A DNA stretch of 64,000 nucleotides, taken from NCBI GenBank assembly GCA_023454175.1, contig JAEXRW010000033.1:1-64000 (forward strand), written 5' to 3'. Positions 42,701 to 50,934 of the stretch are shown here, piece after piece. The notes beneath the pieces are model-generated. The model saw only the letters and a program-made list of their open reading frames with translations. It ran no database searches and was not told the origin of the DNA. The stretch's first letter is position 1. Every line of letters begins with the position of its first letter. A program made the position numbers and the translations under genes. This DNA comes from Bacillota bacterium (GTDB taxonomy: Bacteria > Bacillota > Clostridia > Christensenellales > JAEXRW01).

Positions 42701-43579
42701 CTAAATAGTCCCCACCGGATTATATAGCTTCACCACCTGTATCTGGTCTCCCGCCAGGTCTTCCTTGCCCACGGAAAGGATGCTGTCCACTGTCACCAGT
42801 TTGCCCTTCAATAGCTTGACCATCTGGTCCACCGTATCGTCGTATTTGTAGCGGTTGTGTGTCAGTGGCACCACCATCTTCGGTTTCAGCTGTTTCATCA
42901 GCCCGCTGGCCAGCTCCACCGAGATCCACCCCGCGTCGTTGTCGTTGGTGATCATGGCGATGTCCACCTTTCCCAGCGCCTTCATCTGCTCAGCCGTCAG
43001 CTTCTCCTGCCCGCAGCACGAGAAAAATGCGATCCGCAGTCCATCCACATCCATTACATAGATGACCAGTGAAGGGGCGTCGGGGTTGATCGCAGCCACG
43101 GTATGGCTCGCCGCGATGCCCGTCACGGTGACGTCCTTTTCGGTGAATGTCTCTGCCTTTTGCACCGACTTCTTCGCATCGGGGCACTTGTCCAGGTAGT
43201 CCTGGTCCACGTGGTGGTCGTGTGTCACCAATATGATGTCCGCGGTAACGCCTTTGGGGAGCAGCATCGGGTCGCAGGCGATCACCGTTCCGGCTTTGGA
43301 TACTATCAGGGATGCGATTCCGTTTTTCTTGTTCAATGAGATCTTCCGTATCATCGTTTTCCCGGTATCGTTTTTCATCAGTTGCTCATAGCTCGTCGGA
43401 GCCGGCTTGGGTTTTGCGCTCGGGGAAGGGGAAACGGGAGTCTCCGTCGCTTCCGTCGTCGGAGCCACTGTGGGCGCCGGGGCGCTTGTCTGCTGGGTTG
43501 AAGGGCTTCCGGCGCACCCGGCCAGGATGAAAAGGGCCGCGATTGTGATGACCAGGAGTTTTAGGGACTTCATGTTCAT
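42701..43579 (-). CDS. MBL-fold lipoprotein hydrolase
   Basis: A 292-residue exported lipoprotein (lipobox LAGC, Cys22) with a long Thr/Pro/Ser linker (25-65) and a metallo-beta-lactamase fold: metal motif THDHHVDQDYL near 114-124 (HxHxxD type), a second His in ASHTV, and MITNDNDAGW near 215. The architecture resembles UlaG-like lactonases and beta-lactamase-superfamily proteins seen on bacterial surfaces. Substrate unknown. It lies between the two 255-bp repeats. Confidence 0.85.
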   Translation of the reverse strand: MNMKSLKLLVITIAALFILAGCAGSPSTQQTSAPAPTVAPTTEATETPVSPSPSAKPKPAPTSYEQLMKNDTGKTMIRKISLNKKNGIASLIVSKAGTVIACDPMLLPKGVTADIILVTHDHHVDQDYLDKCPDAKKSVQKAETFTEKDVTVTGIAASHTVAAINPDAPSLVIYVMDVDGLRIAFFSCCGQEKLTAEQMKALGKVDIAMITNDNDAGWISVELASGLMKQLKPKMVVPLTHNRYKYDDTVDQMVKLLKGKLVTVDSILSVGKEDLAGDQIQVVKLYNPVGTI

Positions 43580-43775
43580 TCTGCCTTTCTGCCGGTATTG
43601 ATGGATACCGCGTTCTTATACTGCGATTGTATTTTTGCATTCCATATATTGCAAGAAGGCACTTTTTTATTACAGAGTAAGGAATAAGTGATTAAGGCAC
43701 CTTTATGTAACGGTTATCCCTTTATTTAACGGATACCTGGGGTTATAATGAAGGCAACTGGAGTTGGTGGTAGTT

Positions 43776-44150
43776 ATGATCAAGTGCAGGTCCCAGGCTT
43801 ATTTCTGTTCGCTGCAGTATGTGATGCTCACGATCAACGGCAAATGGAAGGCGCCCATCCTCTGGATGCTGGGGGATAAGACGCTCCGTTTCGGTGAGCT
43901 GGAACGAAAGCTCCCCAATACCGCCCGCAAAGTCCTGGTCGAACAGCTGAAGGAGCTGGAAAACGACGAGATTGTCCGCCGTGTGGTCTACGCCGAAGTC
44001 CCTCCGAAGGTGGAGTATTCCCTCACCGAGCGCGGCCTCCTGCTCCTGCCTATCCTGCGCCAGCTCTGGCGCTGGGGCTATGACCATATCACCCATCTCA
44101 ACCAGCAGCCCGAAAAGCCGGATAAGCCAAGAGCTGATTTAGTTATTTGA
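43776..44150 (+). CDS. HxlR-type winged-helix regulator
   Basis: A 124-residue HxlR-family transcription factor. The signature SLQYVMLTINGKWKAPILWML opens the winged helix, RFGELERKLPNTARKVLVEQLKELENDEIVRRVVY is the recognition part, and VEYSLTERGLLLLPIL the wing. HxlR proteins often sense redox, aldehydes or quinones through a Cys; Cys are present near positions 3 and 11. It is divergent from the MBL lipoprotein gene, a possible target. A TATAAT box (43744-43749) precedes it. Confidence 0.92.
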   Translation: MIKCRSQAYFCSLQYVMLTINGKWKAPILWMLGDKTLRFGELERKLPNTARKVLVEQLKELENDEIVRRVVYAEVPPKVEYSLTERGLLLLPILRQLWRWGYDHITHLNQQPEKPDKPRADLVI

Positions 44151-44244
44151 AATCCCCCTACTTTGTTATGATAACAGGCAGCCTCGCCTTTTGTTATGCC
44201 ACAAAATTAATGCGTATATTACTCATATCTTTCTAGTCAGTGAC

Positions 44245-44502
44245 AAACCCTCTCATGCAAATATAGCTGGAAACTTTATGCCGTTGATGGCCATGGGAGG
44301 GGCAGGGGAGGGAACAAGCTCGGCATCTACAAAAAGTTCTATCCACTAATTTCGGTTCATACCACTCCATTTCTCATATTGCCTAAGGGGGGTCCGGGGC
44401 CTTTCAACGGAGCCGGACGGCGTACGTAGTAGCCGCCGCGGAGTTGGGCCCCGGGGGGTTTTGCCGACTTTTGGCCAGTCAAAAGTCGGGCAAGCGCAGC
44501 GT
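44245..44502. repeat. 255-bp structured repeat, copy B
   Basis: Direct copy of 42248-42502. One base in the first stem changes CC to CT but keeps a G-U pair on the plus strand; the hairpin loop of the third stem differs by a single base. It lies between the HxlR and methyltransferase genes. Confidence 0.9.
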
Positions 44503-44550
44503 TACTTATTGTTCGTGGCTAAAAAGTCTTAACCATTACCATATAAATAA

Positions 44551-44569
44551 GGAGGCCTTTTCAGCCTCC
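44551..44569 (-). terminator. Terminator of the methyltransferase gene
   Basis: Stem GGAGGC/GCCTCC with a 7-base loop; on the minus strand TTATTTATA follows. Confidence 0.7.
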
Positions 44570-44594
44570 AATTCTCCATTTTCAATTCTCAATT
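44570..44594. repeat. A/T-simple array at the methyltransferase stop codon
   Basis: CAATTCTCCATTTTCAATT units; the array overlaps the TAA stop at 44593. Confidence 0.7.
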
Positions 44595-45453
44595 ACTTCC
44601 CGCGCCATAACCCGCTTGCGCCGCACGGCAGGTTCGCCCCCATGCTTCGGATGGGCAGTCCCAGTTCGTAGGAGGCCACCTCGCCTCCGCGCCTTGCCTT
44701 CACCGCCATCGTCAGGATCGTGTCCAATACCCCGGGCGCCAGCCCCGTGGTATACGAATTGACGAGGAAGAATAGTGGCCTATCGGATAATAATCCCGCG
44801 CATTCCTCCACCAACCGATAAAGACCTTCTTCGATATGCCATACCTGCCCCGTGGGCCCCCGCCCGTAGGATGGCGGGTCCATGAGGATCCCTTCGTACC
44901 GGTTCCCCCGCCGCCCTTCCCGCTGGACGAATTTGAATACGTCGTCCACCAGGTACCGTATGGGCGCCTCAGCCAATCCGGATAATGCTGCATTCTCCCG
45001 CGCCCATGTCACCATGCTCTTGGCCGCGTCCACATGCACCACCTCCGCACCCGCCGCCGCGCAGGCCACCGTCGCCCCGCCCGTGTACGCGAAAAGGTTC
45101 AGCACCCTCGGCTTTCCGCCGCTGCCGTTCAGGATGCCCCTCATCATGTCCCAGTTGGATGCCTGCTCGGGGAATAGCCCCGTATGCTTGAACCCGGTGG
45201 GTTTGACGCGGAATTTCAGCTTGCCATAGGATATGCTCCAGCTCTCGGGGATCTTATGCTTGTACTCCCATTCCCCGCCCCCGCTCTCACTGCGGTGGTA
45301 ATGGGCATGCGCCTCGGACCAAAGGGATACTTCCTTCTTTGGCCATATCGCCTGTGGGTCGGGCCGCGCCAGCAGGATGTTTCCCCACCGTTCCAGCTTC
45401 TCCCCGTCCCCCGCGTCCAGTATTTCGTAATCTTTCCACTCAGCTACGTGCAT
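44593..45453 (-). CDS. SAM-dependent rRNA methyltransferase, RlmI-like
   Basis: A 286-residue class I methyltransferase. SAM-binding motif NLFAYTGGATVACAAAGAEVVHVD (about 117-140) and the catalytic-type MDPPSYGRGP near 192-201 mark it as a C5-cytosine or base methyltransferase of the RlmI/RlmL type; the N-terminal PUA domain of long RlmI is missing or very short. It presumably modifies rRNA. ATG at 45453 is used (SD AAGGTG); a GTG two codons earlier is possible. Confidence 0.88.
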   Translation of the reverse strand: MHVAEWKDYEILDAGDGEKLERWGNILLARPDPQAIWPKKEVSLWSEAHAHYHRSESGGGEWEYKHKIPESWSISYGKLKFRVKPTGFKHTGLFPEQASNWDMMRGILNGSGGKPRVLNLFAYTGGATVACAAAGAEVVHVDAAKSMVTWARENAALSGLAEAPIRYLVDDVFKFVQREGRRGNRYEGILMDPPSYGRGPTGQVWHIEEGLYRLVEECAGLLSDRPLFFLVNSYTTGLAPGVLDTILTMAVKARRGGEVASYELGLPIRSMGANLPCGASGLWRGK

Positions 45454-45548
45454 GTTCACACCTTACTATTGGTATATCGACTATTAAATTAGCGTCCCTA
45501 GAGTTGCCCAAGCGGCGCTTGAACAAAGGGGTTACCCCAGCAGGGCTT

Positions 45549-45645
45549 GCCTCCATTGTCAATCGTCAATTCTCAATTGTCAAATAATAAATTCCCCGCA
45601 GGGCTCACCTAAACTCTCAACTTTCAACTGTCAACTCTCAACTTA
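45549..45645. repeat. A/T-simple arrays near the ileS stop codon
   Basis: Two arrays (CAATCGTCAATTCTCAATTG; CTCAACTTTCAACTGTCAACT) with a CCCCGCAGGG spacer, ending 6 bp from the ileS stop codon. Confidence 0.75.
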
Positions 45646-45650
45646 AAATC

Positions 45651-48600
45651 CTACAGCTTTTCCACACAAAGGCTCACGCCTTCTTCCCCGTTGATTTCCC
45701 ATTCTTTCTTATAACCCTGTCCGCACGCCTCTTCACATTTATCGGCCATGACGTCCTTCATGATATCCGCCTTGTGCTTGCTGATCACGGCGTTGATCTT
45801 TTCGTTGCCGCAGTAGTGCAGCGCGATATGGTCCGTCACTTCAAAGCCCGCTTCCTTGCGCATCGTCTGCACCTTGCTGATCACTTCGTTCACATATCCT
45901 TCTTCAATGAGTTCATCCGTCAGCGTGGTGTCCAGGATCACGACGATCCCCTCGCCCTGCGCCGCCACATACCCTTCCTTGGCCTTGCTTTCGATGAGCA
46001 GGTCGTCCTTCTCCAGCGTGACCTCCTGGGAATCGATCACGCAGGCGTATGCGCCGGTTTCCAGCGAACCGACTACGGACTTCCCGTCGCAGCACTTCAG
46101 GTGTTCGCGGATGGCGGGCAGCAGCTTGCCGTACTTCGGCCCCACCGTCTTGAGGTTGGGTTTGATGTTGTATTCGTATTCCGCCTCCCCCGTGTACTCC
46201 ACGTTCTTCACGTTCAGTTCATCGCGGATCAGCGCGGTGAATGTCTCGGGCAGTTTTTTCACCCCGCCCGAAGCCGAGATGAGCGCCCTGGAAAGCGGGA
46301 TGCGGTTCTTCACGTTGGAGAGGTTGCGGCAGCTGCGGCCGAGCTCCACGGCCTGGTAAACCACTTCCATGTTCGTTTCCAGTTCCGCGTCGATGAGCGA
46401 GGTGTCTGCCGCCGGGTACTCGCACAGGTGCACGCTGACGGGCGCGTCCTTGTCCACGCTCCGTACCAGGTTCTGGTAGATGTTCTCGGCGATAAAGGGT
46501 ACAAACGGCGCGCATAGCCGGATAAGGCTCTCCAGCACGGTGTACAGCGTCATGTACGCGTCCTGTTTGTCCTGGCCCATGCCGCCCGCCCAGTACCGCT
46601 CGCGGCACCGCCGCACGTACCAGTTCGAGAGTTCATCCACAAAGTTGTTGATCTCGCGCGCAGGCTCGGTGATGGCGTATTCGTCCAGGTATCCGCGCAC
46701 ACGTTGGACCAGCGTATTCAGTTTGGAGAGGATCCACTTGTCCATCACGTTCAGCGTGGCTTTATTGAGCTTTAACCCCTTTGGGCTGAATTGGTCGATG
46801 CTGGCGTACAGGATATAGAAGGCGTATGTATTCCACAGCGTCCCCATGAACTTGCGCTGCCCCTCGTTCACCGCCTCGTCGTTCCACCGGCTGGGGATCC
46901 ACGGCGCGCTCGCCCAGTAAAAATACCACCGCACCGCGTCCGCGCCCTGCTTGGAGAGTGCGTCCCATGGATTCACCACGTTCCCCAGGTGCTTGCTCAT
47001 CTTGCGCCCGTCCTTGTCCTGCACGTGCCCCATGACGATGCAGTTTTCAAATGGGGATTTCCCGAAGATGCACGTGGAGATGGCCAGCAGCGTGTAAAAC
47101 CATCCCCGTGTCTGGTCGATGGCCTCGCTGATGAAATGCGCCGGGAACCGCCTTTCGAATTCTTCCTTGTTCTCAAAGGGGTAGTGCAGCTGGGCGAAGG
47201 GCATGGACCCGCTGTCGTACCAGCAGTCGATCACTTCCGATACCCGTTTCATCTTTTCGCCGCATTTTTTGCATTTCAGCGTCACACGGTCCATGTAGGG
47301 TTTATGTAATTCTATAGTTTCAGGAACGTTCTCGCCCAGTTGTTTCAGTTCTTCCACCGAGCCGATCACGTGGACTTCCCCGCATTCGCATTCCCATACC
47401 GGCAGCGGCGTGCCCCAGTACCGTTCACGGGAGAGGCCCCAGTCGATCACGTTCTCCACGAAATTGCCCATCCGGCCTTCCCGGATATTCTCGGGCAGCC
47501 AGTTGACGCTCCGGTTGTTTTTTACGAGCAGATCCCGTACCGCCGTCATCTTGATGAACCACGTCTCCCGCGCGTAATACAGCAGCGGGGTGTCGCACCG
47601 CCAGCAGAAGGGGTAGTTATGCTCGTACTCCACCTTCCAGTAGAGCAGCCCCCTTTCCTTCAGGTCTTCCGTGATGACCGGGTCGGCTTCCTTTACGAAT
47701 TTTCCCGCCCACGGGGTGATCTCGAGGAACCTTCCCCGTGCATCCACCATCTGCACGAAGGGCAGGCCGTACTGCGCCCCCACCTTCGCGTCGTCCTCGC
47801 CGAAAGCGGGCGCCGTGTGTACGATGCCCGTGCCGTCTTCCAGCGTCACATAGTCCGCGCTGCACACGTACCAGCCCTTTTTGTCATACTCGGCAAATTT
47901 GTAAAGGGGTTCATAGTCCATCCCCACCAGGTCCTGCCCCTTGTAGGTTTTCAGCACTTCGAAATTTCCCTTGCCCAGTACAGTGTCCAGCAGCGCCGTC
48001 GCCAGGATCAGTTCCTCCCCGGCGTGCGGGTACATGTTTGCGGGCTGTTTGCCTTCCGGTCCCCAGGACAGTTCTGTATTCAGTCTTACACGCGAATATT
48101 CTTCCTTCCCGTTCACGGCCAGTGCTACGTTGCTCGGCAGCGTCCACGGCGTGGTCGTCCAGGCCAGGAAGTATCCCGGGTCGTTTTTGATCTTGAAGCG
48201 GACATAGAGCGACGGGTCCTTCACCGTCGCGTACCCCTGCGCCACTTCATGGGAAGATAATGCCGTCCCGCAGCGCGGGCAGTACGGCACCACCTTGTGC
48301 CCCTTGTACAGCAGCCCCTTCTCCCAGATCTGCTTCAGGGACCACCATACGGATTCGATGTAATAGTTTTCGTACGTGATGTACGGGTGTTCCATGTCCA
48401 CCCAGTACCCCACGCGCTCGCTGATCTTCTCCCATTCGTCCTTGTACTTCCATACGCTCTTGCGGCACTCCGCGATGAAAGGCTCCACGCCGTACTTCTC
48501 GATCTCGCCCTTGCCGTCGAGGCCGAGATGTTTCTCCACTTCGAGTTCAACGGGTAATCCATGGGTATCCCATCCGGCTTTACGCATCACGTCGTATCCC

Positions 48601-48824
48601 AGCATGGATTTGTAGCGCGGGATCACGTCCTTGATGGCGCGCGTCAGCATATGGCCGATATGCGGCCTCCCGTTCGCCGTCGGCGGCCCGTCATAGAATG
48701 TGAAAGGTTCTTTGCCCTTGTTTTTCTCTACGCTCTTCTCAAAGACCCTGTTCTCCCGCCAGAAGTCCAGCACTTCCTCTTCTCTTTTGGCAAAAGACAG
48801 CTCCGTGGATACCTTCTTGTACAT
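45651..48824 (-). CDS. ileS: Isoleucyl-tRNA synthetase, long (IleS2-like) form
   Basis: A 1057-residue class I synthetase that charges tRNA-Ile. HIGH motif at 55-58 (NGRPHIGHML), KMSKH in DGRKMSKHLGN near 600, CP1 editing domain between them with TTPWTLPSNVAL. Length and the block GWDTHGLPVELEVEKHLG match the long, eukaryote-like IleS2 form; IleS2 enzymes usually tolerate mupirocin, so this strain may too (inference). Start placed at 48824, behind AGGAGG. Its leader holds an Ile T-box. Confidence 0.97.
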   Translation of the reverse strand: MYKKVSTELSFAKREEEVLDFWRENRVFEKSVEKNKGKEPFTFYDGPPTANGRPHIGHMLTRAIKDVIPRYKSMLGYDVMRKAGWDTHGLPVELEVEKHLGLDGKGEIEKYGVEPFIAECRKSVWKYKDEWEKISERVGYWVDMEHPYITYENYYIESVWWSLKQIWEKGLLYKGHKVVPYCPRCGTALSSHEVAQGYATVKDPSLYVRFKIKNDPGYFLAWTTTPWTLPSNVALAVNGKEEYSRVRLNTELSWGPEGKQPANMYPHAGEELILATALLDTVLGKGNFEVLKTYKGQDLVGMDYEPLYKFAEYDKKGWYVCSADYVTLEDGTGIVHTAPAFGEDDAKVGAQYGLPFVQMVDARGRFLEITPWAGKFVKEADPVITEDLKERGLLYWKVEYEHNYPFCWRCDTPLLYYARETWFIKMTAVRDLLVKNNRSVNWLPENIREGRMGNFVENVIDWGLSRERYWGTPLPVWECECGEVHVIGSVEELKQLGENVPETIELHKPYMDRVTLKCKKCGEKMKRVSEVIDCWYDSGSMPFAQLHYPFENKEEFERRFPAHFISEAIDQTRGWFYTLLAISTCIFGKSPFENCIVMGHVQDKDGRKMSKHLGNVVNPWDALSKQGADAVRWYFYWASAPWIPSRWNDEAVNEGQRKFMGTLWNTYAFYILYASIDQFSPKGLKLNKATLNVMDKWILSKLNTLVQRVRGYLDEYAITEPAREINNFVDELSNWYVRRCRERYWAGGMGQDKQDAYMTLYTVLESLIRLCAPFVPFIAENIYQNLVRSVDKDAPVSVHLCEYPAADTSLIDAELETNMEVVYQAVELGRSCRNLSNVKNRIPLSRALISASGGVKKLPETFTALIRDELNVKNVEYTGEAEYEYNIKPNLKTVGPKYGKLLPAIREHLKCCDGKSVVGSLETGAYACVIDSQEVTLEKDDLLIESKAKEGYVAAQGEGIVVILDTTLTDELIEEGYVNEVISKVQTMRKEAGFEVTDHIALHYCGNEKINAVISKHKADIMKDVMADKCEEACGQGYKKEWEINGEEGVSLCVEKL

Positions 48825-48987
48825 TCCTTTTCCTCCTGTTATCAACCGTTCAATCTACGCAAAATCGAGTGTGTTCTTATCCGATTATCGATTCCAAGAT
48901 TCTCTTTTCATTATGCAGCCATACCGCTCAATGGTGATCAAATAGAACCTTATAGCTTATGCCTCATTCAATTATGTCAGGTACCTA

Positions 48988-49296
48988 TAAAAAAAGCCTT
49001 CTCGATCCATAAAATAGGACGAGAAGGTTATTCCCGCGGTACCACCTAATTTGGTGAAATTGCTTTCACCCAGCTTATAGCGCATTTATGCGCTTGCCCC
49101 TATTAACGGTGGGCACCCGTCCCTGCTTACGCGGAATGGTCTCTTTCAGCAGGGCGCTCCGGGGTGATGGACTGCATTTGCCTTCACGGATTTTCACCAT
49201 TGACACGTATTTACGTATCGATCCGCTCTCTTGTATCCGGCATTTCATGCATCCGTGTCCCCATCGATGCTTTAAAAGGTATTCTTTGTATTTCTT
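48988..49296 (-). promoter_or_regulatory. ileS: T-box riboswitch of ileS (Ile, codon ATC)
   Basis: Read on the minus strand: a stem I with AGAGAGC, a specifier ATC (plus-strand GAT at 49166-49168, followed by ACCCCGGAGC), the T-box AGGTGGTACCGCGG (49034-49047), and a terminator CCTTCTCG/CGAGAAGG (48997-49004 with 49020-49027) ending in seven T. Uncharged tRNA-Ile would favour the antiterminator and switch on ileS. Confidence 0.93.
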
Positions 49297-49302
49297 TCGA
49301 TT

Positions 49303-49331
49303 ATTATATTCAGTTTATGCATTCTTGTAAA
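49303..49331 (-). promoter_or_regulatory. ileS: Promoter of the ileS leader
   Basis: TTTACA (49326-49331) and TATAAT (49303-49308) on the minus strand, 17 bp apart, immediately before the T-box leader. The AT-rich stretch 49333-49560 beyond it contains no gene. Confidence 0.75.
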
Positions 49332-49565
49332 TAGCGGTGTTGCAAAAGGGCTTCTTGCCAGTAATATTGATGAGATTTCAAAATGCAGATTTGTTTCTAT
49401 TCGCCTATAGGATAAAATACATTGAGGTTAATGATACTATTCAGAACGGATGTAATAGGTACCATTCGCAAAATAATGTTGATACTAAATAGGCACATTA
49501 ATAAGTATAAATTTAAGATGAGACAAAATTATTACGATAATTTTTAAATATTCGAATAAAATTCT

Positions 49566-49596
49566 TTGATTTTGGTATCATATGTGATACTATAAT
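49566..49596 (+). promoter_or_regulatory. Promoter and probable operator of the HicAB operon
   Basis: TTGATT (49566-49571) and TATAAT (49591-49596) are 19 bp apart. Between them is a perfect palindrome GTATCA-TATG-TGATAC (49575-49590) that touches the -10 box; HicB is the expected binder. A 5-codon frame ATG...TAA (49618-49635) then ends directly before the GTG of hicA, in the same frame. Confidence 0.65.
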
Positions 49597-49635
49597 ATCA
49601 CCATGGAGATGATTATTATGAATGGTGATTGCTAA

Positions 49636-49884
49636 GTGTCGCAATGGAAAAAAAGATATGAAAAAATAAAAAACAACCCAGCAGGAACCACCATTGACGA
49701 ATTAAAAGCACTATGCGAGCATTTGGGCTTTATTCGTTCTCCAGGTAAAGGAGATCACATACATTATGGGCATCCCGATTACCCAGAATATGTTATCGGT
49801 CTTGACTATAGTACTAAAAGGATAAAAGTTTATGCATGTAGGGTGATTGAGGTTATTGAAGAAAATGAAATAGAAATTAAATGA
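49636..49884 (+). CDS. hicA: HicA-type toxin (mRNA interferase)
   Basis: An 82-residue protein with the HicA double-stranded-RNA-binding-like fold: an N-terminal basic helix (KKRYEKIKNN), LKALCEHLGF, the catalytic-type His in GKGDHIHYGHP (about 38-48), and a C-terminal strand and helix. HicA cleaves mRNAs and halts growth until HicB binds it. Start GTG at 49636 has GGTGAT some 8 bases upstream. The stop overlaps the ATG region of hicB. Codon and base use are AT-rich, unlike all genes around. Confidence 0.88.
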   Translation: MSQWKKRYEKIKNNPAGTTIDELKALCEHLGFIRSPGKGDHIHYGHPDYPEYVIGLDYSTKRIKVYACRVIEVIEENEIEIK

Positions 49885-49895
49885 AGGTGATTACA

Positions 49896-50399
49896 ATGCT
49901 AAACACATTAGATTATAACATTCTTATTGAAAAACTCACCGAAGATGATGGTGGAGGTTATATTGCGCGGGTGCCTGCTCTCCCCGGATGTATTGCTGAT
50001 GCAGATACGCCAGAAGAACTAATACCTAAAATTTTCAATGCAATTGATGATTATATTGCTCTTAAAAAAAAGCTTAATCAATCTATACCTACACCTGAGC
50101 ACTACAACACAGATATAGTACCTAGTGGAAAAATGAGTTTGAGATTACCTCGAACCCTACATGCACAGTTGACCAATCAAGCGGAAAAAGAAGGATGTAG
50201 TATAAATACTCTTGCCATTACATACTTGTCTATGGGAATTGGTAATAGTTTTGGCAAAACGGCTAAACCGATAACTATTAACAATTATGATGTTGATATT
50301 ACACCTAAAATTGATATCTCATGGCCCAAACCTGACGAGCAGCAACTTGCCTCATTTGCATCCAAGAGTAGATTAGAAGTTTTACGTGGGGGGAAATAA
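49896..50399 (+). CDS. hicB: HicB antitoxin with C-terminal extension
   Basis: A 167-residue antitoxin. Residues 1-62 are the HicB partial RNase-H-like domain (DDGGGYIARVPALPGCIADADTPEEL); 78-114 form an Arc-type ribbon-helix-helix (KMSLRLPRTLHAQLTNQAEK...INTLAITYLSMGI); 121-167 is an extra hydrophilic tail with ISWPKPDEQQLASF. The tail is the position where chaperone-addiction domains (ChAD) sit in TAC antitoxins. An ATG at 49881 is also possible, but AAGGTGAT before 49896 favours the latter. The SecB-like gene starts 1 bp after the stop. Confidence 0.88.
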   Translation: MLNTLDYNILIEKLTEDDGGGYIARVPALPGCIADADTPEELIPKIFNAIDDYIALKKKLNQSIPTPEHYNTDIVPSGKMSLRLPRTLHAQLTNQAEKEGCSINTLAITYLSMGIGNSFGKTAKPITINNYDVDITPKIDISWPKPDEQQLASFASKSRLEVLRGGK

Positions 50400-50400
50400 T

Positions 50401-50814
50401 ATGGCTCGCAAAAAAGTGAAATCTGAGGTAGATAAAGTCCAGTTTTATTCATTAGAAGCCACAAAGATTGACTTTAACAAGATTGAAATTGAATTAACCG
50501 ACAATTTTAAAGGAACAAAGTTTACCCTTGATTATTCTATAAAAGAAATGGAAAGCAAGTATTCTATTGTCGAAATAGTTGTTGGATTCTCTTTTGAACC
50601 CAGGGCAATGGCTGAAGGGAAAATTTTATATGAGTTAATGATTGGGTCAGAGAGCCAATTGAATAAAGACGAGGTATTAGAAGCAATAAACAACTACAAG
50701 TATCAAATTGCGTATACATCTAGCTTTATTACAAGCTTTATGTTGAATCAGTTCTATAGCGGAAAAGTATTAGTTCCAGCTCCAGTATTCGATGATGATA
50801 ATACTAGCAAATGA
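50401..50814 (+). CDS. SecB-like chaperone, probable third gene of a TAC module
   Basis: A 137-residue protein that I read as SecB-like on pattern, not on a search: beta-rich first half (FTLDYSIKEMESKYSIVEIVVGFSFEP; AEGKILYELMIG) followed by a helix with YQIAYTSSFITSFMLNQFYSGKVLVPAPVF, matching the SecB sequence of alternating strands, a helix and a final proline-containing PVxF segment. It follows hicB directly and shares its base composition. In TAC modules this chaperone protects the antitoxin. Without a database search the assignment is provisional. Confidence 0.6.
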   Translation: MARKKVKSEVDKVQFYSLEATKIDFNKIEIELTDNFKGTKFTLDYSIKEMESKYSIVEIVVGFSFEPRAMAEGKILYELMIGSESQLNKDEVLEAINNYKYQIAYTSSFITSFMLNQFYSGKVLVPAPVFDDDNTSK

Positions 50815-50879
50815 GTTGGCTCTTGAGTTTTTCTAGCTATTTATCACAACTGCAGTTTATAAGTATTTCATAAATTAAC

Positions 50880-50910
50880 AAGAAGGCTGATGATTCACAT
50901 CAGCCTTCTT
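50880..50910. terminator. Terminator between the HicAB module and the FAD oxidoreductase gene
   Basis: A perfect 13-bp stem AAGAAGGCTGATG/CATCAGCCTTCTT with a 5-base loop, placed to stop both converging transcripts. Confidence 0.8.
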
Positions 50911-50934
50911 GCACCTATTTAGGTAAATATGTCC

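Noticed and set aside
44444..44671. A 75-residue frame crossing the end of the 255-bp repeat
   Set aside because: The equivalent frame in the other copy diverges after the repeat, and no ribosome site is present.
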